From Planctomycetota bacterium (GTDB taxonomy: Bacteria; Planctomycetota; Phycisphaerae; Phycisphaerales; Phycisphaeraceae), in NCBI GenBank assembly GCA_021413865.1, contig JAIOPN010000014.1:186001-250000 (forward strand): a stretch of DNA of 64,000 nt, in the 5' to 3' direction. The notes below the pieces were generated by a model. That model was not told where the DNA came from and made no database searches. It saw only the letters and a program-made list of their open reading frames with translations. Of this stretch, positions 56,461 to 64,000 are shown piece by piece. Numbering within the stretch: the first letter of the stretch is position 1; the number at the start of each line of letters is the position of its first letter. The position numbers were made by a program, and so were the translations under genes.

Positions 56461-57684
56461 ATGAAGCCCAAGACGCTCCTGATCATCAGCCAGGTGTATG
56501 TGCCCGACCCCGCGTCGGTGGGGCAACACCTCGCCGACAGCGCCGCCGAGATGGTGTCGCGCGGCTGGCGCGTCGTCGTCATCACGTCGCGACGGGGGTA
56601 CGACGACCCCTCGGTGCGCTACGCCCCGCGCGATGTGATCAACGGTGTCGAGATCGTCCGCCTGCCGCTCTCATCGTTCGGCAAAAAATCGATCCCCGTA
56701 CGGCTGATCGGCGGGGTGATGTTCCTGCTGCAGGCGTTCCTGCGCGGGCTGTTCACGCCGGGCCTGAGCGAGATATTCGTGAGCACCTCTCCACCGATGT
56801 GCCCGCCGGTCGCGGTGTTGATCGGCAAGCTCCGTCGCGTGCCCGTGGTGTACTGGGCGATGGACCTCAACCCCGACCAGATGATCATGCTGGGCGCGAT
56901 CACGAAGGATTCCCTGCCGGCGCGGGTGTTTAACCTGTTCAACCGCATCATCCTGCGGAACGCCAAGGCCGTCATCACCCTGGACCGCTTCATGGCCCAG
57001 CGGCTCAACGACAAGGTCCCCGTGGGCAACAGGATGGCGGTCTTCCCGCCCTGGGCGCACGAGGATCACCTGGCGGTGGTGCGGCACGCGGACAACCCCT
57101 TCCGCAAGGCGCATAAGCTCGAAGACAAGTTTGTGTTCATGTACAGCGGAAACATGAGCATCGCCTCGCCGCTCACCACGGTGCTGGCGGCGGCGGAAAA
57201 ATTGCGCGACGACCCGCGCATCGTCTTCATGTTCATCGGCGGCGGGTTAGGAAAAAAAGTGGTCGAGGCGGCGATCCGCGACAAGGGGCTGACCAATGCG
57301 CGCCTGCTGCCTTATCAACCGATCGATCAGCTCAAGAACTCGCTCTCGGCGGCGGACGTGCACCTGGTCGCGCTTGGCGATGCGATGGTTGGCGTGATCC
57401 ATCCCTGCAAGATCTACGGCGCGATGGCGGTGGCGCGGCCTGTGCTGATGTTTGGCCCGGCGCCCAGCCACCTGTCGGAACTGATCGACTCGGGGCGGAT
57501 CGGCTGGCGCGTGAGCCACGGGGATACCGAGACGGCGACAAGGGTCATCCGTGAGATCGCGACGCTGCCTGCGGCCGAGCTGGAAACGATGGGCGGTCGC
57601 GCCAAGGCCATGCTGACCGAGCGGTACAGCCGGTCGAAACTGCTGGGGCAGTTGGGGGACGCGCTGGAGGGTGCGGCGGGCTGA
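56461..57684 (+). CDS. Glycosyltransferase family 4 (WbuB-like)
   Basis: 407 residues. N-terminal Rossmann-like domain (LLIISQVYVPDPASVGQH), a hydrophobic stretch (about 78-100), and a C-terminal GT-B domain with FVFMYSGNMSIASPLTTVL, MFIGGGLGK and the IYGAMAVARPVLMFGPAPS block that holds the sugar nucleotide. Retaining glycosyltransferase for polysaccharide assembly, donor not known. Transcribed towards the Wzy-like gene. Confidence 0.88.
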   Translation: MKPKTLLIISQVYVPDPASVGQHLADSAAEMVSRGWRVVVITSRRGYDDPSVRYAPRDVINGVEIVRLPLSSFGKKSIPVRLIGGVMFLLQAFLRGLFTPGLSEIFVSTSPPMCPPVAVLIGKLRRVPVVYWAMDLNPDQMIMLGAITKDSLPARVFNLFNRIILRNAKAVITLDRFMAQRLNDKVPVGNRMAVFPPWAHEDHLAVVRHADNPFRKAHKLEDKFVFMYSGNMSIASPLTTVLAAAEKLRDDPRIVFMFIGGGLGKKVVEAAIRDKGLTNARLLPYQPIDQLKNSLSAADVHLVALGDAMVGVIHPCKIYGAMAVARPVLMFGPAPSHLSELIDSGRIGWRVSHGDTETATRVIREIATLPAAELETMGGRAKAMLTERYSRSKLLGQLGDALEGAAG

Positions 57685-57738
57685 AAATGAGCGTTTCCGG
57701 TCATGGTCTGGATAACCGTACTCTGACAGGCCATCCAT

Positions 57739-57766
57739 TTGGCCGGTCAAAAATCGGTGCTATAGT
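57739..57766 (+). promoter_or_regulatory. Putative promoter of the Wzy-like gene
   Basis: TTGGCC (57739-57744) and TATAGT (57761-57766) are 16 bp apart, giving a leader of about 150 nt before the ATG at 57927. Confidence 0.5.
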
Positions 57767-57926
57767 AAATCTCATCCGCGGGCAGATGGGCGTGATTTAA
57801 CGCGATCCGGGCGGGGTTATCCGGTCCTGTTCAAGACGCGCCGTGTGCTGGTCGATGCAGAGATGCGTAAGGGTTGAGATACCGGCCAGGGAAGGCCTTG
57901 TCCCGGGTTATTCCACGGTCTGACGT

Positions 57927-59483
57927 ATGACGGTCGCTTACAGCGGATATGGATCGGCGGCCCTGTCCCAGTCACTCTGGGCGGAGGCGGCTTACAGCAA
58001 GCGTCCCACGTGGATGCCGTTGCTGTACCTCGTCCCCCTCATGCTGACGGGGGTGTCGTGGGTGGCCGGCGGCGTTCCGAATCTCACCGACTTGGGATTT
58101 GTTGTCCTGGTGATCCTGGGGTTCGTATTCCTAGCCATAGAGTTCATCAGCTTCCCGCGCCGGTTCGGTATCGGCGGGCTGCTGATCTTCGGGGGCTATC
58201 TCACCTGGTGGTGCCACGACTACTTCAACAACTGGTACGGTTGGGGCTTCACCGATTACGACGCCCCCTTCCCAAAGGCCGTCATCGCCAAGGCCGCGTA
58301 CTTCCATGTGATGTTCCTGATCAGCGCGCTGTGTGGTTTGCTGCTGCCCATGGGCAAGCCCTACCGCGTGCTTCACCTGGTGCCTGAGCCACGCACCCCC
58401 AGCCTCTACTTCGGCATCATCATTATCGCCTTCATGATCGGCGTCAGCCCCTATTTCCTCTTTACCGCCGAGCCTTGGTACATTGCGATATATAACAGTA
58501 TGATCGCCGCACGGGGCGCCGGCGGCGCGCGTTGGACGATAGGGAGCAGCGGTGGCCGGCTCAACTATAACTTCGGTGCTTATATCGCACAGCTCATGCA
58601 GATGGGCCAAGTCGGCGGGCAGTTCGCCGTGTTCTACGCTCTGCTGATCAGCCGCAGCACAGCCCAGAAAGTATTCTGTTGGCTGGTGTGGATTTTCTGG
58701 GTGTTGATCTGCTTCGGCACGGGGACTCGCGGCATCGTCGCGTTCATGGTGCTCCCCGTCCTGGCGCTGGTGTTCCTCAAGTTCCAGTCCGACGCCGCCT
58801 CGAACCAGCTCAAGAAGGCGAAGATCGCCCAAGCCTATTTAGCGGGCGGCATCGTGCTCTTCGTGCTGGTCGTGCTGGTGCAGATCCAGGGCCAGTACCG
58901 CACGATCGGTTACCGCGACGTGGACTTCTCCGAGATCAACGTCCTCAAACTTCAAGGCAACAGCATGTTCACAGAAGGCCTGCCCGGCTGGCGGGCGGTT
59001 CCTGATCAAACGCCGTTCTTCTCGAACAATTGGCCAGGCGAGGGCCTGATCCGTCCGATCCCGGAGACCGCCTTCTGGTTCGTGGTGAAGTTCATCCCCC
59101 GTGCCCTGTGGAACAGTAAGCCGTTGGACCCCATGGAGGAGTGGTACTACGACGCCGCCAGCGGCGGCAACTTCCAAGCCACCATCTCGACGGGCCTGGT
59201 GGGCGAGTGGTATTTCCGATACGGATGGATGGGCGTAGTGCAGGGCGGTCTGCTCTTTGGCTGGCTGGCGCGCATGGCCGAAAAAGGCCTCCAGACCGCC
59301 GAGGGACGCCCGATGGTCATCCTGCTCAGCCTGGGTTTGACAACCTGGCTCTTCCGCACCTACCGGAACTTCATGTTCCACGACCTCTACCCCCTGATCG
59401 TCGGCGCCATCTGCATCTACGGGCTCGTACGCCTCACCGAATACACTTCGGGCCAGCCGGCCCCCCGTTCCAACAACACCTGA
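57927..59483 (+). CDS. Wzy/O-antigen-polymerase-like membrane protein
   Basis: 518 residues with about 10 hydrophobic segments (roughly 28-50, 54-75, 80-97, 117-140, 160-178, 222-240, 248-265, 268-290, 310-328, 425-445, 465-500) and a large loop between about 330 and 420. This is the pattern of O-antigen/EPS polymerases, which are poorly conserved in sequence. Located among glycosyltransferases, so a polysaccharide polymerase is the best call. No catalytic residue is claimed. Confidence 0.75.
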   Translation: MTVAYSGYGSAALSQSLWAEAAYSKRPTWMPLLYLVPLMLTGVSWVAGGVPNLTDLGFVVLVILGFVFLAIEFISFPRRFGIGGLLIFGGYLTWWCHDYFNNWYGWGFTDYDAPFPKAVIAKAAYFHVMFLISALCGLLLPMGKPYRVLHLVPEPRTPSLYFGIIIIAFMIGVSPYFLFTAEPWYIAIYNSMIAARGAGGARWTIGSSGGRLNYNFGAYIAQLMQMGQVGGQFAVFYALLISRSTAQKVFCWLVWIFWVLICFGTGTRGIVAFMVLPVLALVFLKFQSDAASNQLKKAKIAQAYLAGGIVLFVLVVLVQIQGQYRTIGYRDVDFSEINVLKLQGNSMFTEGLPGWRAVPDQTPFFSNNWPGEGLIRPIPETAFWFVVKFIPRALWNSKPLDPMEEWYYDAASGGNFQATISTGLVGEWYFRYGWMGVVQGGLLFGWLARMAEKGLQTAEGRPMVILLSLGLTTWLFRTYRNFMFHDLYPLIVGAICIYGLVRLTEYTSGQPAPRSNNT

Positions 59484-59502
59484 TCTCTCACCACGGCCAC
59501 GG

Positions 59503-60744
59503 ATGACGACACCCACTCCCGCACCACGCTGGATAGTCGCCCAGATCGGCTCCCGCGAGCACTACGCCGTGCCCCGCGCGTTCCACCGCAGAGGACACCT
59601 CCATACGCTCTACACCGACGCATGGATCGGCGCGGGCGCGGGTCTCCTCCGCCGCGGCCCGAAGCGGCTGCGCGGCCTGGCGGGCAGGCACCACCCCGAA
59701 ATCCCCTCACGCCTTGTCTGCGCCCTGACTTTCCGCGCCATGCTCACCGGCGCGACCTTCGCCCTGCGTAAACCAACCTCCACCCCCGAGCAGTTCCGGG
59801 CCTACCTCCGCACCGGCGAACGGTTCGCCGCCGACGTGCGGCGACGCCTCGAACACTCCACGCTCGACCCGGCCCTCGACGCCTACTTCGGTTACGACAC
59901 CGGCTGCCTCGAAACCCTCCAACTCCTCCGCGAACGCTCCGTCGTCAGCGTCGTGGACCAGATCGACCCCGCGCGAACCGAGGAACAACTTGTCTTCGAG
60001 GAGTCGCAGCGCTGGCCCGGCTGGCAGGCGGTCCCCGGCCGCATCCCCGACGATTACTACCAGCGGCTCTCCGCCGAGTGGGACCTGGCAAGCCTCGTGC
60101 TGGTCAATTCCGACTGGTCCCGCGATGCCCTGGTGAAACAGGGCGTGCCGATGGGGAAGATCATCGTCGTGCCGCTGGCGTACGAGCCCTCGGCCGCCGA
60201 GCCGCCCGTGCGAAAAAACAGCGACCGACCGATCACCGTGCTCTGGCTGGGCAGCGTGATCCTCCGCAAGGGCATCCAGTACCTGATCGAGGCGGCGCGA
60301 CGCCTGACGGACACAAAGGTGCGCTTCGTCGTCGCCGGCCCGGTGCAGATCGCACAGAAAGTGGTGGGCGACGCCCCGAACAACATGGAGTTCATCGGCC
60401 GGGTGACGCGCGACCGCATCGAGGCGGTGTACCGCGCCGCCGACGTCTTCGTGCTGCCGACGCTGTCGGACGGCTTTGCGATCACTCAGCTCGAGGCGAT
60501 GGCGCAGGGGCTGCCGGTGATCGCCACGCCCAATTGCGGCCGCGTGGTGGAGGACGGGGTGGATGGCCTGATCGTGCCGGCGGGCGACGCGGAGTCCCTG
60601 GCCCGCGCGGTGGCGGGGCTCGACCAAGACCGCGCCTTGCTCTCGGAAATGTCCCGCCGGGCGATCGAAAAATCCCGGCAATTCACGCTCGAACGCTATG
60701 CCGACACCCTGGAATCCGCCGTCCGCCCGCTCATGCGCAAGTGA
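59503..60744 (+). CDS. Glycosyltransferase family 4
   Basis: 413 residues. GT-B fold with a variable N-terminal half (IVAQIGSREHYAVPRAFH) and a clear C-terminal half: VLWLGSVILRKGIQYLIEAAR, EFIGRVTRDRIEAVYRAADV, and FVLPTLSDGFAITQLEAMA with GLPVIATPNCG, the family's donor-binding E-x7-E region. It starts 19 bp after the Wzy-like gene, so co-expression is likely. Confidence 0.9.
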   Translation: MTTPTPAPRWIVAQIGSREHYAVPRAFHRRGHLHTLYTDAWIGAGAGLLRRGPKRLRGLAGRHHPEIPSRLVCALTFRAMLTGATFALRKPTSTPEQFRAYLRTGERFAADVRRRLEHSTLDPALDAYFGYDTGCLETLQLLRERSVVSVVDQIDPARTEEQLVFEESQRWPGWQAVPGRIPDDYYQRLSAEWDLASLVLVNSDWSRDALVKQGVPMGKIIVVPLAYEPSAAEPPVRKNSDRPITVLWLGSVILRKGIQYLIEAARRLTDTKVRFVVAGPVQIAQKVVGDAPNNMEFIGRVTRDRIEAVYRAADVFVLPTLSDGFAITQLEAMAQGLPVIATPNCGRVVEDGVDGLIVPAGDAESLARAVAGLDQDRALLSEMSRRAIEKSRQFTLERYADTLESAVRPLMRK

Positions 60745-60784
60745 TGCCAAGCCCCCGGGCCGCGCGGAGCCGATAAACAGACCT

Positions 60785-61723
60785 ATGCCCAACACGCCCA
60801 TCAACCCGCCGCCGATACCGCCGGCCACAGTGTTGATCACCTCCAAAAACCGCAAGGATGAGCTGTACAACGCGATCCGTTCCGCGCTCAGCCAGACACT
60901 GCCGGTTGAGGTCCTCGTCATCGATGATGGCTCATCCGACGGCACCAGTGAGATGGTCCGCCGTGAATTCCCAGATGTCCGCCTCCATCACGAGGAGGCT
61001 TCCAAAGGGTATATCCACCAGCGCAATTACGGTGCAAGGTTGGCTCGCGCGGCCTATGTGTTCTCGATGGATGACGACGCGGTCTTCTCAACGCCGAACG
61101 TGGTGGCGCAAACGCTGGCGGAGTTCAACCACCCGCGGGTTGGCGCGGTGGCGATCCCCTTCATCAACGTCAAGCAGGACAATAAAGTCCGACAACAGAC
61201 ACCTGACCCCTCCCGAGTCTATGCCGCCGAGAGCTATATCGGCACCGCGCACGCCCTGCGTCGCGACCTGTTTGAGATGCTCGGCGGCTATCGCGCCTTT
61301 CTGGTCCACCAAGGGGAGGAAGGCGATTATTGCATCCGCATGCTCAACGCGGGCTACATCACCCGCCTGGGATCGTCCGACCCGATTCATCACTTCGAAT
61401 CCCCGCGCCGCGACTTCCGCCGCATGGACTACTACGGCCGGCGCAACGACCTGCTCAACGCCTGGTGCAACGTGCCGCTCGGGGCGCTCGCGCCGCACAT
61501 GGTGGGCACGACGATCAACGGCCTGCGGCTTGGGTTCCGCATCCGCCGGCCCTGGCACATGGTCAAGGGCATCGCCGCGGGCTGGGGCTGCTGCATCTCA
61601 CGCTGGGGCGAGCGCGACCCGGTGGCGATGGATGTGTACCGTCTGAGCCGACGGCTCAAGAAGGCTGGCCCGCTTCGGCTGGAAGAGATCGAGCCGCTGC
61701 TGCCGCCGATGGCGGCGCTGTGA
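60785..61723 (+). CDS. Glycosyltransferase family 2
   Basis: 312 residues from the ATG at 60785. GT-A fold with VLITSKNRKDEL, LVIDDGSSDGTSE and the metal-binding SMDDDAV motif, then HQGEEGDYCIRML as the likely catalytic base region. Inverting sugar transfer to a lipid or glycan acceptor. Closes the polysaccharide cluster and is convergent with the LacI-like gene. Confidence 0.92.
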   Translation: MPNTPINPPPIPPATVLITSKNRKDELYNAIRSALSQTLPVEVLVIDDGSSDGTSEMVRREFPDVRLHHEEASKGYIHQRNYGARLARAAYVFSMDDDAVFSTPNVVAQTLAEFNHPRVGAVAIPFINVKQDNKVRQQTPDPSRVYAAESYIGTAHALRRDLFEMLGGYRAFLVHQGEEGDYCIRMLNAGYITRLGSSDPIHHFESPRRDFRRMDYYGRRNDLLNAWCNVPLGALAPHMVGTTINGLRLGFRIRRPWHMVKGIAAGWGCCISRWGERDPVAMDVYRLSRRLKKAGPLRLEEIEPLLPPMAAL

Positions 61724-61749
61724 TCTCCGCACCTTCGCCGCGAGAAGGA

Positions 61750-62385
61750 TCAGGTCGTCGCGCCCTCGACAAGCTCACCGCGGTAAACGCGCGACGGCTG
61801 CGGCGCGCCGCCCGCCTTGATCTTGTCGAGCATCATCTGCGCCGCCCACATGCCCATGAGCGTGGAATCACGGGCGGCCTGCTCGTCGTCGGCGTAAACG
61901 CAGTCGTGCCTGCCTCGGCGGTCCGTGTTGAGCCAGACGCACGGGATCTGAAAGTGATCGACCATCTGCGTCAACTCCACCGGCGTGCCCGTGCCCACGA
62001 CGATCAGCCCGTCGATGAAGCGTTCGGCCAAGAGCCTGGGCGTCTTGCCGTTGGCGTGTCGGCCGTCGAGCCCGACGAACACCATCAGTTGGTCGCGTTC
62101 GAGCAGGTAATGGTTGACGCCCCAGAGCGCCTCATGCACCGCCGGGCCCGGCGTCCGCCCCGCTCCGTCGGAGACGACCATCACGCCGATCGCGTCGTGG
62201 CGTGACGAGGCCTGGCCCTTGCGGCGCATGATCATGTCCGGCCGATAGCGCAGGTCCTTGGCGGCCTGCTGCACCGCCTGGACGGACTCGGGCCTGAACT
62301 TGTGGCCATGACCATTAAGGATCAGGCATACGCTTGGCACGGACAGGCCCGTCTTGTGGGCGATGTCCTTCAAAGTCGCTGCCAT
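61750..62385 (-). CDS. LacI-family regulator, internally shortened
   Basis: 211 residues from the ATG at 62385. The helix-turn-helix and hinge are intact (MAATLKDIAHKTGLSVPSV, RPESVQAVQQAAKDLRYRPD). The N-subdomain of the effector domain continues to DCVYADDEQAARDS, then the sequence jumps to what looks like the family's C-terminal end (MGMWAAQMMLDKIKAGG, then SRVYRGELVEGATT). Usual LacI proteins are about 330-350 residues, so about 120 are missing in frame. DNA binding may remain but effector response is doubtful. Confidence 0.85.
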   Translation of the reverse strand: MAATLKDIAHKTGLSVPSVCLILNGHGHKFRPESVQAVQQAAKDLRYRPDMIMRRKGQASSRHDAIGVMVVSDGAGRTPGPAVHEALWGVNHYLLERDQLMVFVGLDGRHANGKTPRLLAERFIDGLIVVGTGTPVELTQMVDHFQIPCVWLNTDRRGRHDCVYADDEQAARDSTLMGMWAAQMMLDKIKAGGAPQPSRVYRGELVEGATT

Positions 62386-62997
62386 GGCGACTCCTTTCTT
62401 CCGTTTGCGAACAGCGGGGAACATCCATCGTGACGCCAAGCCCCGCATCGTCTCCTGCCTCCCACCACAGACCTCCACAACCTGTACCTTGGCAAGGTCA
62501 GTGCCAATCCAGTTGAGAGAGGCATCGCAGCGATCTAAGCCTTTGCATAAACGTCATAACCACGGTTTGAGACCCCAATATGGGGCCCGGAGACCTCCGT
62601 CACGCTGAGACGACATGCACCCCGGCCACGCGTGCCCAAAATGTGGGCAGCGGGAAAAACGAACAGTTCGGCCCACGCCCGCCACAAAGCAGCGCGCCGG
62701 GCCCGCGAAGCACAGCCGGGTCGGCAGTGTCCTAATTTGAATCTCAGGGGTGGCTGGGGCAGAGTCTTCGATGCCCCAGCCTGCTCTAAACGCCAAACTG
62801 GGCCTTCGCAAAGCCTCAGCCCCAGCCACCCATTTCAAACTACGCACCGCCGCCGGTTGGCCTCGCGGAATAAATATGTCGATCCCCCACCGATCCACGG
62901 AAGTGCCGGCGCTGTATAACATGCACTACGCAACTAGAGCGCCTGATGCGCCCGGTCACCGCATCGGCCAGACCCTCCGGGTAGAGAGAACCGCGAC
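62386..62997. promoter_or_regulatory. Gene-free region between LacI-like and the last gene
   Basis: No gene is seen. It holds an inverted pair TTGGCA-N7-TGCCAA (62489-62507), a palindrome CCCCAATATGGGG (62573-62585) and the long-hairpin repeat copy 4. The first two are candidate operators for the adjacent LacI-like repressor, unproven. Confidence 0.4.
62748..62831. repeat. Long-hairpin intergenic repeat, copy 4
   Basis: 84 bp, same orientation as copy 1: arms GGGTGGCTGGGGC / GCCCCAGCCACCC, inner arm AGAGTCTTCGATGCCCC and 3' arm CTTCGCAAAGCCTCAG identical or nearly so to copy 1. Loop and second stem (CAG / CTG instead of GGT / ACC) differ in a compensated way. Confidence 0.9.
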
Positions 62998-64000
62998 ATG
63001 CTGTACTTAGGCCAATGCGGGTTTCCCAATCGATTACGCCACCTCCGCCTGCCTAACGTGTTTTTGACCCTCGCCCTCGTGGCCGCGAGCCTCGCGACCG
63101 CGGTGGCGCAGACCACGCCCGACGAGCAACCCGCGACTCAACCGGAAACCCAGCCCAAGGCGCGCCCCGCCGCAACCTTGCCCAAATCGGAAAACACCGA
63201 GCCCGAATTCGACCCCAGCAAGCCCAGCCTCGAGATCGACCTGCTCGATTACCTCTCCGACAAGACGACCGCGATCAGCCCGGTCGCCGCGGATGCCATC
63301 TGGGAGGTCAGGCCCACGCCCGGCTTCCGCCTCGTGCAGGTCCCCGTCAACGTCAAGCCGGGCAAGGCCGAAGGCGAACTCGAATCAAGCAACCTCAAGC
63401 TGCGCGGCGGGCGGTTCCTGACATGGAAGCTCAATGAGACCATCGGGCGTTCAGAAAAAAACAGCTCACTCGAGGCGGAACTGCAGGCCGCCATCCCCGA
63501 CGGCGCCCCGACCCTGGCGCGCAAGATCACCATCACCCCCGATGGCAAGGTCAAGTGGAAACTGGACCGCTTCATCCCCAACGGATACGTCAAGCCGACC
63601 AAACGGCTCTATTCCTACAAACTCGATCCCAAGCTCCTCCAGGCACTGAACCCCCCACCCCAGCCGCCGGTCCGCCGCGCCGCCAACGAAGACCCCAGGA
63701 CGTTCCAGGCGCGCCGGGCGACGCTGGCCGAGAACTACCGCAAGGCGACCCAGTATTACAGCGAGCTCTCCAAGCAGGTGCGTGACCTGCCCGACGAGTT
63801 CGAGGCGCCGCTCCCGACGCGCATCTGGGCGGTCTTCGAGCTCAGCGCCGCGCAGTCCGAGATGCGATTCGAGGGCGCGCCCCCGCTGCCCTGGCGCATC
63901 GTCGCCCACGAGTTCATCGAGCTGCAGCGCTTCTACACACCCGTCACCGTGATCACCGAATTGCAGCCCAAGGCCGGCCTGGGCGTGGACAAGGTCGCCA
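62998..64000 (+). CDS. Exported hypothetical protein (C-terminus beyond window)
   Basis: At least 334 residues, open to the right edge. A signal peptide or anchor (about 20-36, VFLTLALVAASLATAVAQ) follows MLYLGQCGFPNRLRH, then a Thr/Pro/Gln-rich linker (about 38-65). The rest is a soluble domain with KWKLDRFIPNGYVKP and LPWRIVAHEFIELQRFYTP blocks. No family is recognised. It is divergent from the LacI-like gene. Confidence 0.75.
   Translation, partial: MLYLGQCGFPNRLRHLRLPNVFLTLALVAASLATAVAQTTPDEQPATQPETQPKARPAATLPKSENTEPEFDPSKPSLEIDLLDYLSDKTTAISPVAADAIWEVRPTPGFRLVQVPVNVKPGKAEGELESSNLKLRGGRFLTWKLNETIGRSEKNSSLEAELQAAIPDGAPTLARKITITPDGKVKWKLDRFIPNGYVKPTKRLYSYKLDPKLLQALNPPPQPPVRRAANEDPRTFQARRATLAENYRKATQYYSELSKQVRDLPDEFEAPLPTRIWAVFELSAAQSEMRFEGAPPLPWRIVAHEFIELQRFYTPVTVITELQPKAGLGVDKVA

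Overview
The window is a GC-rich bacterial chromosome segment that most likely comes from a planctomycete, probably near the Phycisphaerae. The basis is the combination of a HYExAFE-family protein, PEP-CTERM-anchored proteins, several sulfatase/alkaline-phosphatase-superfamily hydrolases, repeated phytanoyl-CoA dioxygenase and Gfo/Idh/MocA genes, giant secreted PQQ/TPR and glycosidase-like proteins, and a gram-negative (LptA/MlaF-type) envelope gene set. No 16S gene is present, so this is inference from gene content. There is no prophage, intact IS element or CRISPR array.

Layout. 1-1.9 kb: an ECF sigma factor operon with a membrane protein and an exported Met/Pro-rich protein. 2.1-10.2 kb: housekeeping and stress genes (metallophosphoesterase, exported superoxide dismutase, two TlpA-like thioredoxin proteins of which one lacks its cysteines, mtnA, a HYExAFE protein, hisS, rsmD). 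10.2-18.8 kb: two small proteins, a repeat-rich gap, a 1101-residue LptA/OstA-like protein, a phosphomannomutase and an NtrB/NtrC-like two-component pair. 18.9-24.4 kb: phytanoyl-CoA dioxygenases, a sialidase-like propeller protein, a fatty acid desaturase, tRNA-Leu(CAG) and agmatine deiminase. 24.5-34 kb: a giant PQQ/TPR protein and a coupled operon of three sulfatase-like hydrolases plus a ribbon-helix-helix protein. 34-44.6 kb: secreted carbohydrate-binding and glycosidase-like proteins, an arylsulfatase remnant and a GT-C-like membrane protein.

45-48.3 kb: two paralogous PEP-CTERM proteins followed convergently by a CPBP (CAAX-like) membrane protease. 48.4-55.2 kb: a release-factor-like protein, then two divergent arms that each hold Gfo/Idh/MocA oxidoreductases and a phytanoyl-CoA dioxygenase, separated by an intergenic region with clustered TGACGC half-sites, and an MlaF-type ABC ATPase. 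55.2-61.7 kb: an exopolysaccharide/O-antigen-like cluster (exostosin-like, two GT4, one GT2, a Wzy-like polymerase). 61.7-64 kb: an internally shortened LacI repressor and the start of an exported protein.

Common themes are envelope building (LptA-like, MlaF, glycosyltransferases, desaturase) and scavenging of decorated sugars (sulfatase-like enzymes, glycosidases, Gfo/Idh/MocA, PhyH). The most distinctive non-coding feature is a family of 83-91 bp long-hairpin repeats (four copies, two in each orientation, all intergenic) with conserved unequal arms and compensatory changes in the stem. Several other inverted-repeat families also occupy intergenic gaps.
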